Assembly: GCF_000003605.2 (NCBI RefSeq)
Contig: NW_003153258.1
Location: 1,082-29,030 of the forward strand
Length of the DNA stretch: 27,949 bases
Direction of reading: 5' to 3'
Origin: Saccoglossus kowalevskii
Lineage: Eukaryota > Hemichordata > Enteropneusta > Harrimaniidae
Below are positions 10,894-22,511 of the stretch, in pieces. The notes beneath the pieces are model-generated. The model was not told where the DNA came from, made no database searches, and worked only from the letters and a program-made list of their open reading frames with translations. A program made the translations under genes and the position numbers. Numbering within the stretch: the stretch's first letter is position 1; the number at the start of each line of letters is the position of its first letter.

Positions 10894-11335
10894 ATGGACA
10901 ACTCAAATCCATTTTATTCCCCGGCTATGTTCTCAAAAGAGCAGTACGTTCCGCAACAGGGCGTTGTTAACTACGCCACTTCGCCACCGGCTTGTATTTA
11001 CGCCAAGCCGCATATCCAAAACAACTATGGTGGTCATACCATGTCGGTGGTGGAAATGGACGGGCATTTGCGTATGGAACACGCACAGGTGGCAGTGACG
11101 GAGCCGTGTCAAATCGGCCAACAGATGCAACACCAAGTTTCTCGGGTAGCGGTATCTTTGCCGGTGAATTCGCCGGCTTCTTCGATAGCTGTTCACCACC
11201 AACCACAGAATCATCAACAGATGGGTCATACCGGACATCAGATACATAACGCGGACGGACGACCCCAAAACCTGCAGTTTCCGTGGATGAAGACGACCAA
11301 GTCCCACGCACACACGTGGAAGGCGCAGTGGCCAG
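10894..11335 (+). CDS. Xlox: ParaHox homeobox gene Xlox (Pdx1/IPF1 class), first coding exon, partial
   Basis: Encodes the N-terminal 147 residues, plus the first base of codon 148, of the Xlox/Pdx1 transcription factor, which patterns endoderm and foregut in bilaterians. Residues 30-36 are SPPACIY, the conserved N-terminal motif of Pdx1 (SPPACLY in vertebrates). Residues 129-138 are FPWMKTTKSH, the Xlox-type hexapeptide that contacts PBC/Exd (Pbx) cofactors, followed by a Trp-Lys-rich tail. Residues about 79-128 are rich in Gln and His. The start is the ATG at 10894: it has a good context (aacATGg), it is the first ATG after an in-frame TGA at 10831-10833, and the reading before it has no ATG. 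The exon ends at CCAG|GTAAG (donor GT 11336-11337), phase 1. In vertebrate Pdx1 the intron falls at this same point, just after the hexapeptide block. The homeodomain exon is not in the window. The region is also open in other frames on both strands, which I treat as shadow. Confidence 0.96.
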
Positions 11336-14300
11336 GTAAGAACACAAACTGAACCATCCACAAGTCCATCTTCTCATAGCCCCGCATAACTACAATAAAA
11401 CGAGATCCCTTCACCATCGCGACGTTTATAGCAATAAACACTACAACTGAACAGTACTTAATGACTGTACGAAGAGATCCCTCATAATGAGGTGATATTA
11501 GTAGATAAATCTTTGGGCAGGAAACGATTTGGCTGTGTGTTGGTAACTCGTTAATGACATTTGATTTGTTTAACCGAATTTGTTTTCCTTGCTGGTGATT
11601 TACGAAGAAGCAAATTACACCGACTTAACTATGCGTAGAGACGGCCCACACATTAGGGTAGATTGTCGACATCCCCAATATAATCTCCTGCTTCAAATGT
11701 TGTAAATCAATCTACTATTTTTGTAATAAAAACTCAGTTTGGCGAGGTTCTTATATTTCGGAATTTCGAGGACGAAATTATCAATAATCAGTTGAGTTTT
11801 TACCTAATTAGTCTTTTGTTTGCTGTATGTTTTCTTTATTTATTTAATATAATAGAATTTGAATTAAAATTGTTTTTTATGGTTCAATTGGTGTTGGGGT
11901 GATTCCAATTACGTTATCGGACGAGGGCTCGTGTAGAAAGTTATTTATATTTATTTAATTCAAAATTTACGTTTTTGTTGCGCATTCCCGTCCTAGTATT
12001 CGCCTAATATTCATATTATTATCACCATGTATGCGGTGATTGTAAAAAAATCACAGTCGGACTTAGTTATCCCAGCCGTGTTGTTGGTGAATTGCTTTGC
12101 AAGTTAAATCATTCCTCCTTGGCTTCAATTGGAAGTAACGATCTGTTTTTTTAAACCTGAAGTTGTCTCGTACTATATATAGTGCGTGGCTGGGACGGAA
12201 AAGACATACAAAGTGCATTAAGTCTGCCATGAACTCTAAACTCTGAAATTTCGATAATCCACACAAAGCAAAACTCGTTCGGCGCAAACTGTGATGAACA
12301 CACTAATCGGTGATGTGAGTTTATGTCAAATTACAGAAACAAACACACATTTGATTTAAAACAACTAAACAATAAAACTGTTAATTTAATGGTATGACCC
12401 AATCAGCCTGCTTGATACAAGACCCGGTTGAAATATCTCCTCCATTTAAGTTGAAGTATTTATAATGTTGTAGAAATTAATTGTTTGAAGTAGGCTCGTT
12501 ACTTTATATGACATAATCTCATTTTATTCTTCACGTTTGGTTGGCCTTCACTCTATGGAGACAAACAAATTTCAAGTTTAACGACTGTAATAAAAGTTTC
12601 CGAGAAGGGAATCAGATTAAAACAAGTAAATTCTGAGACAGAGAAAAAAGTGGCAGGTCACCAAGTTTACCGATCTTACTGATAATTCATGTTTTGTCCG
12701 CCGCCCCTAGCGAGGTATTTTATAAATATATTTTTTTCAACAACACAAGGTGAATTATGTTAAACGTCTGGTATGTAAATATGCTGGTACGCGCTGTCTA
12801 TTTTCTGTACAATAAAATCAAATCTTTTATTCAACATGCAAGTGTACGGCCATGCTATGCCGATCGTGTCTAAGACAGAGTTGTTAAATGAAATATATTT
12901 AGAAATACTATAGTGACAAAAACTTCGGATAAATAACAGTTTGAATTTGTAACATGCGATGGTATCTGGTGATTTTCTTTTGTTAGTGAAAAATATAAAG
13001 AATAATGAATTCTTTTTTAGATAATAAGCTTATAGTTTTCTATAAATAACCCGAAGTTAAAACTAGTTATTTACTGATTACAATCAGCCGTAGTAATTAG
13101 TAGCGATTTCTTATCAAATATGGTAGTGAAAAAGTAAGATATTAGGTGAAAAGACTAGTCACCGTGTTACACCGTACTTATTCCAGTCGTAAAAATGTCA
13201 ACCACGTTAGGACAAATCAGTGATAAAACTGTAGTTCTGGCATATTGCTGATAAATGAAATGGTGTAAATCATATCGTCTATCGTCTTTAATGTTCACTG
13301 AAAACAACACCTTTACTTCTCCATCATCTGAAAGTAAAATAAAACTATTGATATGTTTGTTAATAATATGCTTACAAAAATAATAATAAATAAAAGGGCG
13401 AAACACTTGTCAATAACCTCGACAGGAAATTGCCGTCTACAAATGTTGTCAGTACGAAAAGTAATTGGAACAACAGAAACATGAATCGTGAAGGTAATGC
13501 GTAGAGCCTTTTTTGTTTTTATAATCGCAGATTTTCCGAATAGTTTAGTACCTGGTGTTTGAGATAAAAAGCCCAGGTATTTTTATCCCTCTTGGTAGTG
13601 TCCAAGCACACAGTAGTCCTGTCTACATAGCGTTATGTGAGACATGGCGACATCCCGTACTGCTACGAACTATTTTTATAGTTCTGGTAAATTATCATAT
13701 ATTTTGATTCGATGTTTTTGTTTCTTTTTCTTCAAGAAAACGAATAAATAAGTAATGTAATTTTCGTAATATAGTAGGCGTTTTTTTCTGATTCTGACAA
13801 TACTGTAGTTTTAATGCATATTGGATGTGAATAGAATTTGGTGCACATTTTATACAGTTTATACAATGAACATACAACGAAATTTGCTAAATCTCGTCTA
13901 CTCGTAATCATAATTAAAGGCAAGATAGTATGACATATACATAGCATTGACGTATCTGGGATTTCTAGCACACTCATACCAACCCATCATTGAATTAGGA
14001 CATAGACAACAAATTATCAGGGAATAAAACGGCTATCATTTAACTACAACTCATTCGAAGGTTTTTGTAAATGCTCTGTCTACCAGGAAAAGGGCCAGAT
14101 TATCTCCCGATATTGTTCCCAGGGACTGAATTTTACTGACCGATATTTCGCCCATTATCCCTGGATTTTAGTCCCTGTATATATTTGTTGTTGTCTGGAA
14201 TTCTGTCTTTTACAGATGTAAGTAAGAAGTTGTTTGTACATTTATTCATGCCTTCCGAATATATGATACAATAAAACAACCATGACAAAACTATTTATGG
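11336..14300 (+). other. Xlox intron 1, first unique part
   Basis: Begins with the consensus donor GTAAGA. AT-rich, without recognisable coding segments. The homeobox exon was looked for (IWFQNRRMKW and flanking residues) and not found here or further on. Small inverted repeats occur, for example GATAAAAA/TTTTTATC at 13563-13587 and CAGGGACT/AGTCCCTG at 14120-14177. The 60-80-codon open frames on the minus strand look like chance. Confidence 0.65.
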
Positions 14301-14309
14301 CACCGTGTT

Positions 14310-14770
14310 TCTGACACGAATCTGGAGTAGGTCGTTCTTTTTAAAAGAAACTATGTGTATAATATTACCTTTTGAGATGTACGAGTATATCCCGTGTTTC
14401 TAATATAAACTAATGTATTACGTTTGTATTTCTTCTAAGCGAAGCATTCCGCTTCCCGCTGTTCTTGAAACGAATACCGCTGTTCCTGGAACAAAAAACA
14501 TAAAATGTTGTTTTCAATTCAGATAAGGTGGTTGCCACTGTTTCTGGGCCTAGTGTTTGCCGTGTTTTAAGGTGAACCCGGTGATTTCTGTTATTTCTAA
14601 AATGTTGACTATTGTTTTGTCATGTTTCTAATCGGAACAGGGTACACGCTGTTGTTCTGTTTCTTTTAACCTGGACCAGGTGGTACGTTTCTCGATGAAC
14701 AAGGTGACCGCAATTGTTTTAATCCAAACCAGATACGGATTGTTTACGGTGCTTGTAAAACCTCCCCTAG
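14310..14770. repeat. Degenerate tandem repeat region
   Basis: Loose repetition of a motif of the form ggaacaggg-tacacgctgtt-gtttct. Instances are near 14467 (cgaataccgctgttcc), 14519, 14568, 14636 (aacagggtacacgctg), 14676 (accaggtggtacg), 14699 (aacaaggtgaccgc) and 14729. Spacing ranges from about 23 to 60 bp, so the period is not well fixed. It looks like an old minisatellite. Confidence 0.45.
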
Positions 14771-15235
14771 GCTCTATAATGTTTTCAGCTATTCTAAACG
14801 GGGCATCTTTTTTTTAAATAACTTGGATACTGTTACATTTTTAATTCTATTAATTGTTTGTTTGTACTAGTTTCTTTTTTTTCACGAAAGAAGTGCATCG
14901 ATTAGGTCTTTGCTACTTTTCTTAATGAAAATAGATGTATGTTATTATTTCCAAACGACGTTTTACTCATAAACGTTTACATTAGGTAACAGCGCAGTAC
15001 AGTTTGTTTTATGGACCAGTGAAATATGATACATAATTACCGATAAATTAGACATAAATATGCTGCTTATTATTCTTATTTATTATTTAATGTGGGTAAA
15101 TTGGTGAAGATTTACCACGTTATATTAATATTAAATACTGACTGTATGTTCTGTTTTGCGAGTGTCAACTATCAATGCATTGCAAATCACCTGATTTCCA
15201 GGAGTTTACAACACTAGTCTGCATCGACGTTCCAC
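14771..15235. other. Unique intron sequence between tandem arrays
   Basis: AT-rich sequence with no coding, RNA or transposon signal that I can support. An AG|GTAACA junction near 14988 lacks a strong pyrimidine tract. Confidence 0.5.
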
Positions 15236-16722
15236 TGTGAGCGTCCAATATATTGCCGCTGCTTTTATTTGTGAGTCATCAGCTTCCGCCAATGCCGCTG
15301 CCGGCTCTGATCTGTGGGGTATACATTGCCGCTACTCCACTGTTAAGATCTGCGAGACATCGGATCGCCCTATATAGCTGTTCAAATCTGTGAGACGTCC
15401 AATCCCCCTACTGCCGTTGCTCTGATTTGTGAGACATCTGATCGCCTTATTGCCGTTGCTCAAATTTTGTGGGACGTCCAATCCCCTTACTGCCGCTGCT
15501 CGAATTTTGTGAGACGTCCAATCCCCTTACTGCCGCTGCTCGAATTTTGTGAGACGTCCAATCCCCCCACTGCCGCTGCTCTGATTTGTGAGACGTCCAA
15601 TCCCCTTACTGCCGCTGCCCGAATTTTGTGAGACGTCCAATCCCCCCACTGCCGCTGCTCAGATTTGTGAGACGTCCAATCCCCTTACTGCCGCTGCTCG
15701 AATTTTGTGAGACATCCAATCCCCTTACTGCCGCTGCTCGAATTTTGTGAGACTTTTAATCCCTCCACTGCCGCTGCTCTGATTTGTGAGACGTCCAATC
15801 CCCCACTGCCGCTGCCCGAATTTTGTGAGACGTCCAATCCCCCCACTGCCGCTGCTCTGATTTGTGAGACGTCCAATCCCCTTACTGCCGCTGCCCGAAT
15901 TTTGTGAGACATCCAATCGCCCTATTGCCGCTAGTCAGATCTGTGAGAGTTCCAATCGCCCTATTGCTACTGCTCAGATCTGTGAGACATCCAATCCCCC
16001 TACTGCCGCTGCTCAGATCTGTGAGACATCCAATCGCCCTATTGCCGCTGCTCAGATATGTGAGACATCCAATCGCTCTATTGATGCTGCTCAGATCTGT
16101 GAGACATCCAATCCCCTTACTGCCGCTGCTCAGATCTGTGAGACATCCAATCTCCCTACTGCCGCTGCTAAGATCTGCAAGACATTCAATCGCCCTATTG
16201 CCGCTGCTCAGATCTGTGAGACATCCAATCGCCCTATTGCCGCTGCTCAGATCTGTGAGACATCCAATCGTCCTAATGTCGCTGCTCAGATCTGTGAGAC
16301 ATCCAATCGCCCTATTGCCGCTGCTCAGATCTGTGAGACATCCAATCACCCTATTGCCGCTGCTCAGATCTGTGAGACATCCAATCGTCGTAATGTCGCT
16401 GCTCAGATCTGTGAGACATCCAATCGCCCTATTGCCGCTGCTCAGATCTGTGAGACATCCAATCACCCTATTGCCGCTGCTCAGATCTGTGAGACATCCA
16501 ATCACCCTATTGCCGCTGCTCAGATCTGTGAGACATCCAATCGCTCTATTACCTCTACTCAGACCTGTGAGACATCGGATCACCCTATTCCGCCGCTCCA
16601 ATTCCTGAGACAATCGATCGCCTTACTACCGCTGCTCTGATTTGTGAGACAATATTGCCGCTGCTCTGATTTGTGAGACACCCGATCGCCCTATTGCCGC
16701 TGCTCTGATTTGTAAGACTTTC
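15236..16722. repeat. 39/40-bp satellite array with two subfamilies and higher-order repeats
   Basis: About 38 units. The 5' block (about 15385-15905) alternates 40-bp units with cgaattttgtgagacgtcc and 39-bp units with tgatttgtgagacgtcc, giving a ~79-bp dimer. The 3' block (about 15905-16570) is a very regular 39-bp unit, agatctgtgagacatccaat plus cgccctattgccgctgctc. It carries a BglII site (AGATCT) in most copies. A 117-bp (3 x 39) higher-order repeat is seen from the variant cgt(c/g)(c/g)taatgtc at 16269 and 16386. Both ends of the array decay into diverged units. Because 39 is 13 codons and the unit has few stops, long frames of up to 258 codons open on both strands, reading for example AAQICETSNRPIA. 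They are not credible genes: several frames are open at once and the 40-bp units break them. Confidence 0.97.
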
Positions 16723-17330
16723 CGTTCGCCTTTTTTCAATTCCCTGATTTGCAGAACATACGATTCGCCCTGTCGCCCAAGGACTATTACCGCGGCCAAA
16801 TAAGGGAATGTCATAATACTCGTGCAACATTTCGCATTATAGTCTATTGCATTTCCACGGCTTGTTTCTTGTACTGTAACGTAATCGGAACGCCATATCA
16901 CCGAATCTTCTACCCCAAAATCTTACATTAATGATCAAAAATGAAAATTCACACACACGGGAGTCAATTTTTTTACCACTAAGCGTCATAAATGACGCAA
17001 TTTGACTACAATCTGGTTTTTCTTCTGTCAAATTTCGAACTCACGACTACGGCAAATAAAAATGAGCCTCGACACTGTAAGCGGGAGAAACCATGATGCT
17101 CACGTAAACCTTATTTTTCTACCCTAAATTGTAGTGCGTCGTTTTGCATATTGCGTTTTTTTTTTGTTTTTTTTTGTATATTTATCTTTTTTTAATTTTG
17201 GATTAAATTGGCATAATTGCCCGTTAACTACAGAATTTGGTCAGATGAAAAGATTTTACAGATTTATTTATTTGAAATAATGGCAAAAGTTTGTGGTACT
17301 TATGGTTAACGTAGATACTTAAAACAAGCA
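16723..17330. other. Unique intron sequence after the satellite
   Basis: No gene seen. Contains a 16-bp inverted repeat GCGTCATAAATGACGC (16983-16998) that includes GTCATAAA, a posterior-HOX/CDX-type core, and a long T-rich tract at about 17157-17190. Confidence 0.5.
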
Positions 17331-17339
17331 GCCTCTCAA

Positions 17340-18200
17340 CTGAGATAGATCCGCTGTTAGCAATGCACATTTCACTTAAAGAACTCGAGATATCTACCTG
17401 AGCTACCTATCTATATAGTATTAAATCAATGGGATTGCTGTTTTCAACAAGAAGCCAAAAATATTTTTACTAACAATTACAAAAATAGTCATAAAAAATA
17501 GAACATTGAAGATATCATCACAAAATGAACAAATCTGAGAGAGGTACCTACATGCACAACATCAAAGCAATCGGACTCGCGGTTTTAACAAGTTGAAAAT
17601 ATCACTTTTTACCAAAAATTGCAAAAATATTCAGCAAAATTATAAAATTGAAGATATCATCATGAAATAAACAAATCTAAGAGAGGTCTACCTGTATATG
17701 TATAATTTCAAAGCAGTCGAACTTGCGATTTATAACAAGAATTCGAAAATATCACTTTTTACCAAAAAAAACAAAAATATTCTTCCAAATTAGAGAGCTG
17801 AAGATATCATCACGAAATTGGCAAATCTGAGAAAGTTCACCTGTAGTATCTATATATAAAATATAAAAGCATTTGAACTTTGTTTTTCAACAATAAGTGA
17901 CAAAAATATTCATCAAAATTAGAAAATTAAATTTTCACCACGAAATGAACAGATCTAAGAGATGTCTACCTGAGGTACCTATATGTATAATATCATAGCT
18001 ATTGGACCTGCTGTCGAAAATATCACTTTTTACCAAAAATAACAAAAATATTCATAAACATTAGAGATTTGAAAATATCATCAAAAATGAACAAATCTGA
18101 GAGAGGTCTGTCTACATATACACCAAGTATAAAAACATTCAAACTAGTAGTTTTCAAGAAGTCGAAAAAGTAAAAAGTTGACGCGGACGACGGACAATCG
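17340..18200. repeat. Diverged ~140-bp tandem array, five to six copies
   Basis: Landmarks recur with spacings of about 142, 150, 128 and 142 bp: gaagatatcatca(cg)aaatgaac (17509, 17651, 17801, about 17930, about 18071), acaaatctgagagaggtcta, and gaaaatatcactttttacca. Copies differ by many substitutions and small indels, so the array is old. The right end runs into gttgacgcggacgacggaca (about 18178-18197); GACGGACGACGGAC-type sequence is common in molluscan repeats, from memory, which weakly supports the taxonomic guess. Confidence 0.85.
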
Positions 18201-19640
18201 ACAGCGGGGCTAAAATGTATACATGCTAAATCTATATCTAATAGAGATACAATGCTCTGCTATGCAGCATACATCAGACATAAACTCGAGCCTAATGAAA
18301 TCGTAGTGCTCACCACATTCTTGTTCAAGTTTTCACCCAAATAATTACTGAAAATACAGATTTTTTGAGCCAAAATTGATATTGGATTCAAAGAAAATTA
18401 CAGAAATTGTGAGAAAGATTGATCACAATTTATTGGGCGGGATTGCCGACGTGTAAAATAACGTCGTTCATACATGTGAAGGAGTGACTGCGCGTCGCAT
18501 TATCTTAAAATTAACGACAATATACGACCTCAATCAAGAGCCGTCATAAATTCACACGCTGCATTTATAGTACATGATAGTAATTACAACGACTGATTTA
18601 TAATTTGAACCTCAACGACGAATAGTTTAGATGATAAATAGTCGACACTTATATAAATAAAACAAAATAACATCAATTAATTAAATAATGTCCGTGCGCT
18701 TTTAACAATGTACACAAGATTCGTTTCACCAATGTGACATATTCACTTTCATGGTGCCACATTACTTGTTAAGATATCGTTTAGTTTTCGGCGTTTCTTT
18801 TTCCACTATTATGCACGGCAGTTGCATACGAATTACTGCATCCATGGCATGATAATGAAGTTATTGTATATAGTTCATCTAAGATAATTGAAATTTTGTT
18901 CGTTTTCGAGATCGTTTTTAATTTGCTTGCGTTTCAGGCATTATAACGCTATCACAATACTCGTGCGTTGTTTCATTTTTGCCTAAACCACGTAGAGTGG
19001 GTCGACAGGGACCAGAAACAAATATGAGTCGGCATTTATGCTGTCCACACACTCGTTTGACGTGTGTTTAAAACTGCATCAGCACAGAGAGGCGAGGGAA
19101 ATTGAGAACGACTTTATGTTGGATAACGTGCTCATGTAATGATAATCACATGTCACTTTGTAAGTGGCCCCAACCGTGTTTGGAGTCTGTCTTATTACAG
19201 CGTCACCGTAAACACATATGTCAATTGCAGATGTGAGTTTATTTTATAACATCAAAACATTATAGTCACATTACGAGTCAGCAACTAATAACTGAACACT
19301 GTATGGACGAAACGTACTGATTTACCAGTGATCATAAGGACTAGTCGCAAATTAGTTTACTTTTAAAGTTGTGTACGTGTTTTACTCTGCGCTAGCTTAG
19401 GGATATCGGTTCCGAGGTCCGTTAGATTGCGTTCTTGGGTTTGGATTTGGCGTCTACGACAACAAGAGAAAAAAACACATTAATGTATTAGTTTTCACAG
19501 CAACTTGGATCATGTCTGAAATTTCGGGTATAATTAGTTGTTGTGCTATGTTAGATCAAATACACCCGACTAAACATGTTACCATGGCAATTGTGTCTAG
19601 CTTTATTGTAACAACACAACCAAACACAGATTATGTAAAC
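18201..19640. other. Intron sequence without recognised features
   Basis: AT-rich, no coding exon with splice signals, no RNA gene and no clear repeats seen. Confidence 0.5.
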
Positions 19641-19757
19641 GAATCCAACGGGTCTTGGAGGCTTACTTTCAATAGATCGTAGCGAAGCGGCTGCTCTGCT
19701 AAGTACGATACCCCGATCCAAGTGATTCGGCGCCCCTTTCACGGAGGGGATGATCAC
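19641..19757 (-). rRNA. Fragment of the 3' end of 28S rRNA (pseudogene/retrocopy)
   Basis: Read on the minus strand, the segment contains atcggggtatcgtacttagc, then agagcagc, then cgatctattgaaagt. This is the highly conserved block just before the 3' terminus of metazoan 28S rRNA (the human gene has the same block ending GCGATCTATTGAAAGT). The match is clearest between about 19665 and 19735; the outer bases up to 19641 and 19757 are more divergent. No other rRNA is present, so this is an isolated fragment. It could be a 5'-truncated retrocopy of rRNA, the head of a 28S-derived SINE, or an rDNA insertion. A 69-codon open frame across it is meaningless. Confidence 0.85.
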
Positions 19758-20510
19758 CACTTTCTTCTTATAATATAAGGCAATATCGTAGGTCCCTGAA
19801 ACATAAATTAGGGTTTGTCCAATCCCTTAAGTCAGGTGCTTCAGCATTTTTTTTTTTTTTTGAACTTCGTGTGAATATACATATGACATATGACGGGTTT
19901 AATTTGCCGGTCGAGATCCTGACTTTTAGTCGTATTCTTTTATTTAAATTACTTATAGCAATACTTTGTTTTATGTATCAATTGTTATGTCATGTATTAT
20001 ATAATGTACAACGCGGGGATTTCACAGAAAATGTTTTTGCATGTTTTCTTCAATTTAAGTATGGAGATAGAATATAAGGCTACACCAATTCATTACGTTG
20101 ACATCATGATCGTGTAACAGAAATCAATACAAATGGGTTTCGACGCGTATGTCAGTGTGATGACGTGTCAGAATATTAGGCAATGGACGGACATTACAGA
20201 AATAGAAAATCGGTTTGACCATTTATGATTTTGGGCATTTTATAATTAACAATGGTCACCGGAGTGAGATAGAACGCTACCATGTGAAACTAGCATCTTG
20301 TTTATTTGTTATATTTTGGAGGGTTAGTGTGTGTATAATTCAGCTTGGTGGTTACTTTTTAACATTTGCATACTCACACGTTTTTAAAATCAAAACCTCG
20401 CTCTCGTCACAAACTACCGAGATTATAACAGTGAATTGGCTCACAAATATCGAGAGAGAAATTAAGTGAAACAAATACTGGTTTTCTTTGTGTGCATACG
20501 ATGGGAAGAT
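19758..20510. other. Intron sequence, no gene seen
   Basis: Includes a T15 homopolymer at 19847-19861 and an 84-codon open frame at 20215-20469 without recognisable features. The T-run sits on the side of the rRNA fragment that would be its 5' end, so it is not that fragment's poly(A) tail. Confidence 0.5.
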
Positions 20511-20514
20511 TGGG

Positions 20515-21228
20515 TTAAGGTAGAGATGCAGTTTACCTGACAGGTGTTTTAATCAGTTAAATTAAGAAACCAAGATGACCTCCCTTGTCCACAAAACTAT
20601 ATATTTTCGGAAAGCTTATTGTATGAATTTCAACATTTTGTAAGTATTTTTTTATGGACATTGTAGTTTGAAATATGCACAAAAATGTGTTTTTGGTCAA
20701 AAATGATTTTAAAAAATTAGCTTCTAAACCATGCCTCTGTGTCCTGTCAAAATTGGTTTACAGGTACATCTGTTTACTATGAAGCAAGTGCCGTCTTGAA
20801 AACTGTATACCAGTTGTCAATTTTGATGGGCAGCAGCTCAAATTTCACTAATTCAAGTTTATGCATAAATTAACACCCAGGCTAGTTGTCTGTACGATTG
20901 TTTTAACACTATTCACCAAAATGCCCCGACGTTTTGAAGATAAATACATTGTCAATCATTTGTGAAAATTTCAAAAAAAAGGTCAAAGCGTCTAGAAGCT
21001 ATTTGTTCTGGGACGTGCACTAAAAGAAGCTGAGATAATTGCTAATTTGCATATTTTAAAGTTAAGTAAAAATATATGCTGATTTACATCGCCATTGGAT
21101 TTAACAGAGTTCCACTAATGATTTTAATTTCAAATTTTCAAAGAATACAGATGTTCATACAATGCCATTAAAATAAAAAAAAGTGAAATTTGTCAAAATT
21201 TGCAAAATAAACTGCATCTCTACTTTAA
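20515..21228. mobile_element. MITE-like element with ~17-bp terminal inverted repeats, TTAA at both ends
   Basis: Left terminus ggtagagatgcagttta (20519-20535) and right terminus taaactgcatctctact (21208-21224) are inverted copies differing only at the outermost base. Both are immediately flanked by TTAA (20515-20518 and 21225-21228), consistent with a TTAA target-site duplication as made by piggyBac-type elements; a TA duplication is the alternative. The interior of about 670 bp is AT-rich and has no transposase frame, so it would be non-autonomous. The inverted repeats and flanking TTAA are seen directly; the superfamily is inferred. Confidence 0.7.
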
Positions 21229-22510
21229 AACCTAAACATCTCCTTTGAACAGAGCGTAATACTAGCATACGCAATCAAGGTGAATTAGTAATACATATGT
21301 AATATTGTTGACGACATTTTGCAGTCATTACTCAATCGCCACTGCATGTTCCTCTTAAAACATTCACTATACACAATATCATTAGGGAAACAAGAGTAGG
21401 TGTGTAAACTTAAATTAAGTCGCTCGACCAATCAAACACGTAAGGTGTCGTCATTTTTGACTCGATCTAAGAATAGTGATGTGCCCTGCTGTTCAGTCTG
21501 GAAATCATGTGAAATCTCGTCAGTGCAATATCTGTTATCCCATTCATTGCAACTCAATAACGATCAATGCGGCAACTGGTTTACAGTGAGGGAGGTACCA
21601 GATTATCACGTTGAATGTATGAATAAATCATATTTTGATGTCGGAATATGTCTCCACTTGTAATTGTTTTAAATGTATTTGATTCATTTGATATTTGAAA
21701 TAACGCGTGGACCATTCTAGCGGACTGATCTGAATGCACCGACAATAACGTCTGTGCCATTCTGTTCCACTGTCTTGTGAAAATTACATAATGCGTGATG
21801 TTCGGTAAACAAAAAATCAAATCTGCGGGGACGGATTACTAATTTTCGCACGGTACCTTTTCTCTTGTACTTTTTCATTATTTCCATGAAAAGTGAAAGT
21901 AGTTCCGATCCAAAACGAGTTGAAATTTGTCCTTAAATAAATCACACAATTTAATTTAATCTGTAATTTTTGTGTAAACTGGTAAAATATACAACATATT
22001 TTTATGTTTGACAACATAATACTGGGACTCTTTCTAGGGAAAACCTATCAAAGTCAAGTCGTTTTCATGTTGATATCATATCAACGGACGGACCTCTTTG
22101 AAATCAATGAGACCAGACTTTATTTACATGATTAGAGCTAGGATTGTATAAAATACTAGTACAATCATAGACTATACAGCACACTGGAAATATATTCAAA
22201 TAAACAATAGTTTTTTTTATATAAAATTCATGCAATGTGGAATGCTTCCCGCATCAAGATCATAGCATCAATCATTGTGATGACAATTTGCATACAAAAC
22301 CGGCATTATGAATGCTAACTTGCTGTTTCTAACAATTAATTCAAACAACAATGTCACACTAAAATTAATTTTAACAAAAATATAATATTTGTAAACAAGC
22401 TGCATTTTATTCTAAATATGCGTATATACAGGGATCAGTAGATTTTTAAAAGTCCCACGATCATAGACGGTATGTAGTCTACATTCCAATATACAGCTTC
22501 GTTATTTCTT
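21229..22510. other. Intron sequence, no gene seen
   Basis: Short open frames on both strands (21400-21663 plus, 21581-21820 minus) show no domain or splice context. A perfect 8-bp-arm inverted repeat GTTGATAT-c-ATATCAAC is at 22069-22085. Confidence 0.5.
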
Positions 22511-22511
22511 C

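Noticed and set aside
10933-11377. Antisense open frames of 142 and 136 codons and a second plus-strand frame across Xlox exon 1
   Set aside because: The true frame is fixed by the conserved Xlox motifs and the splice donor. The others are shadows of a G+C-richer coding exon.
15864-16640. Long open frames (up to 258 codons) on both strands encoding a 13-residue repeat
   Set aside because: They follow from a 39-bp satellite unit with few stops. Several frames on both strands are open together, the neighbouring 40-bp units shift the frame, and there is no start context, splice site or known domain.
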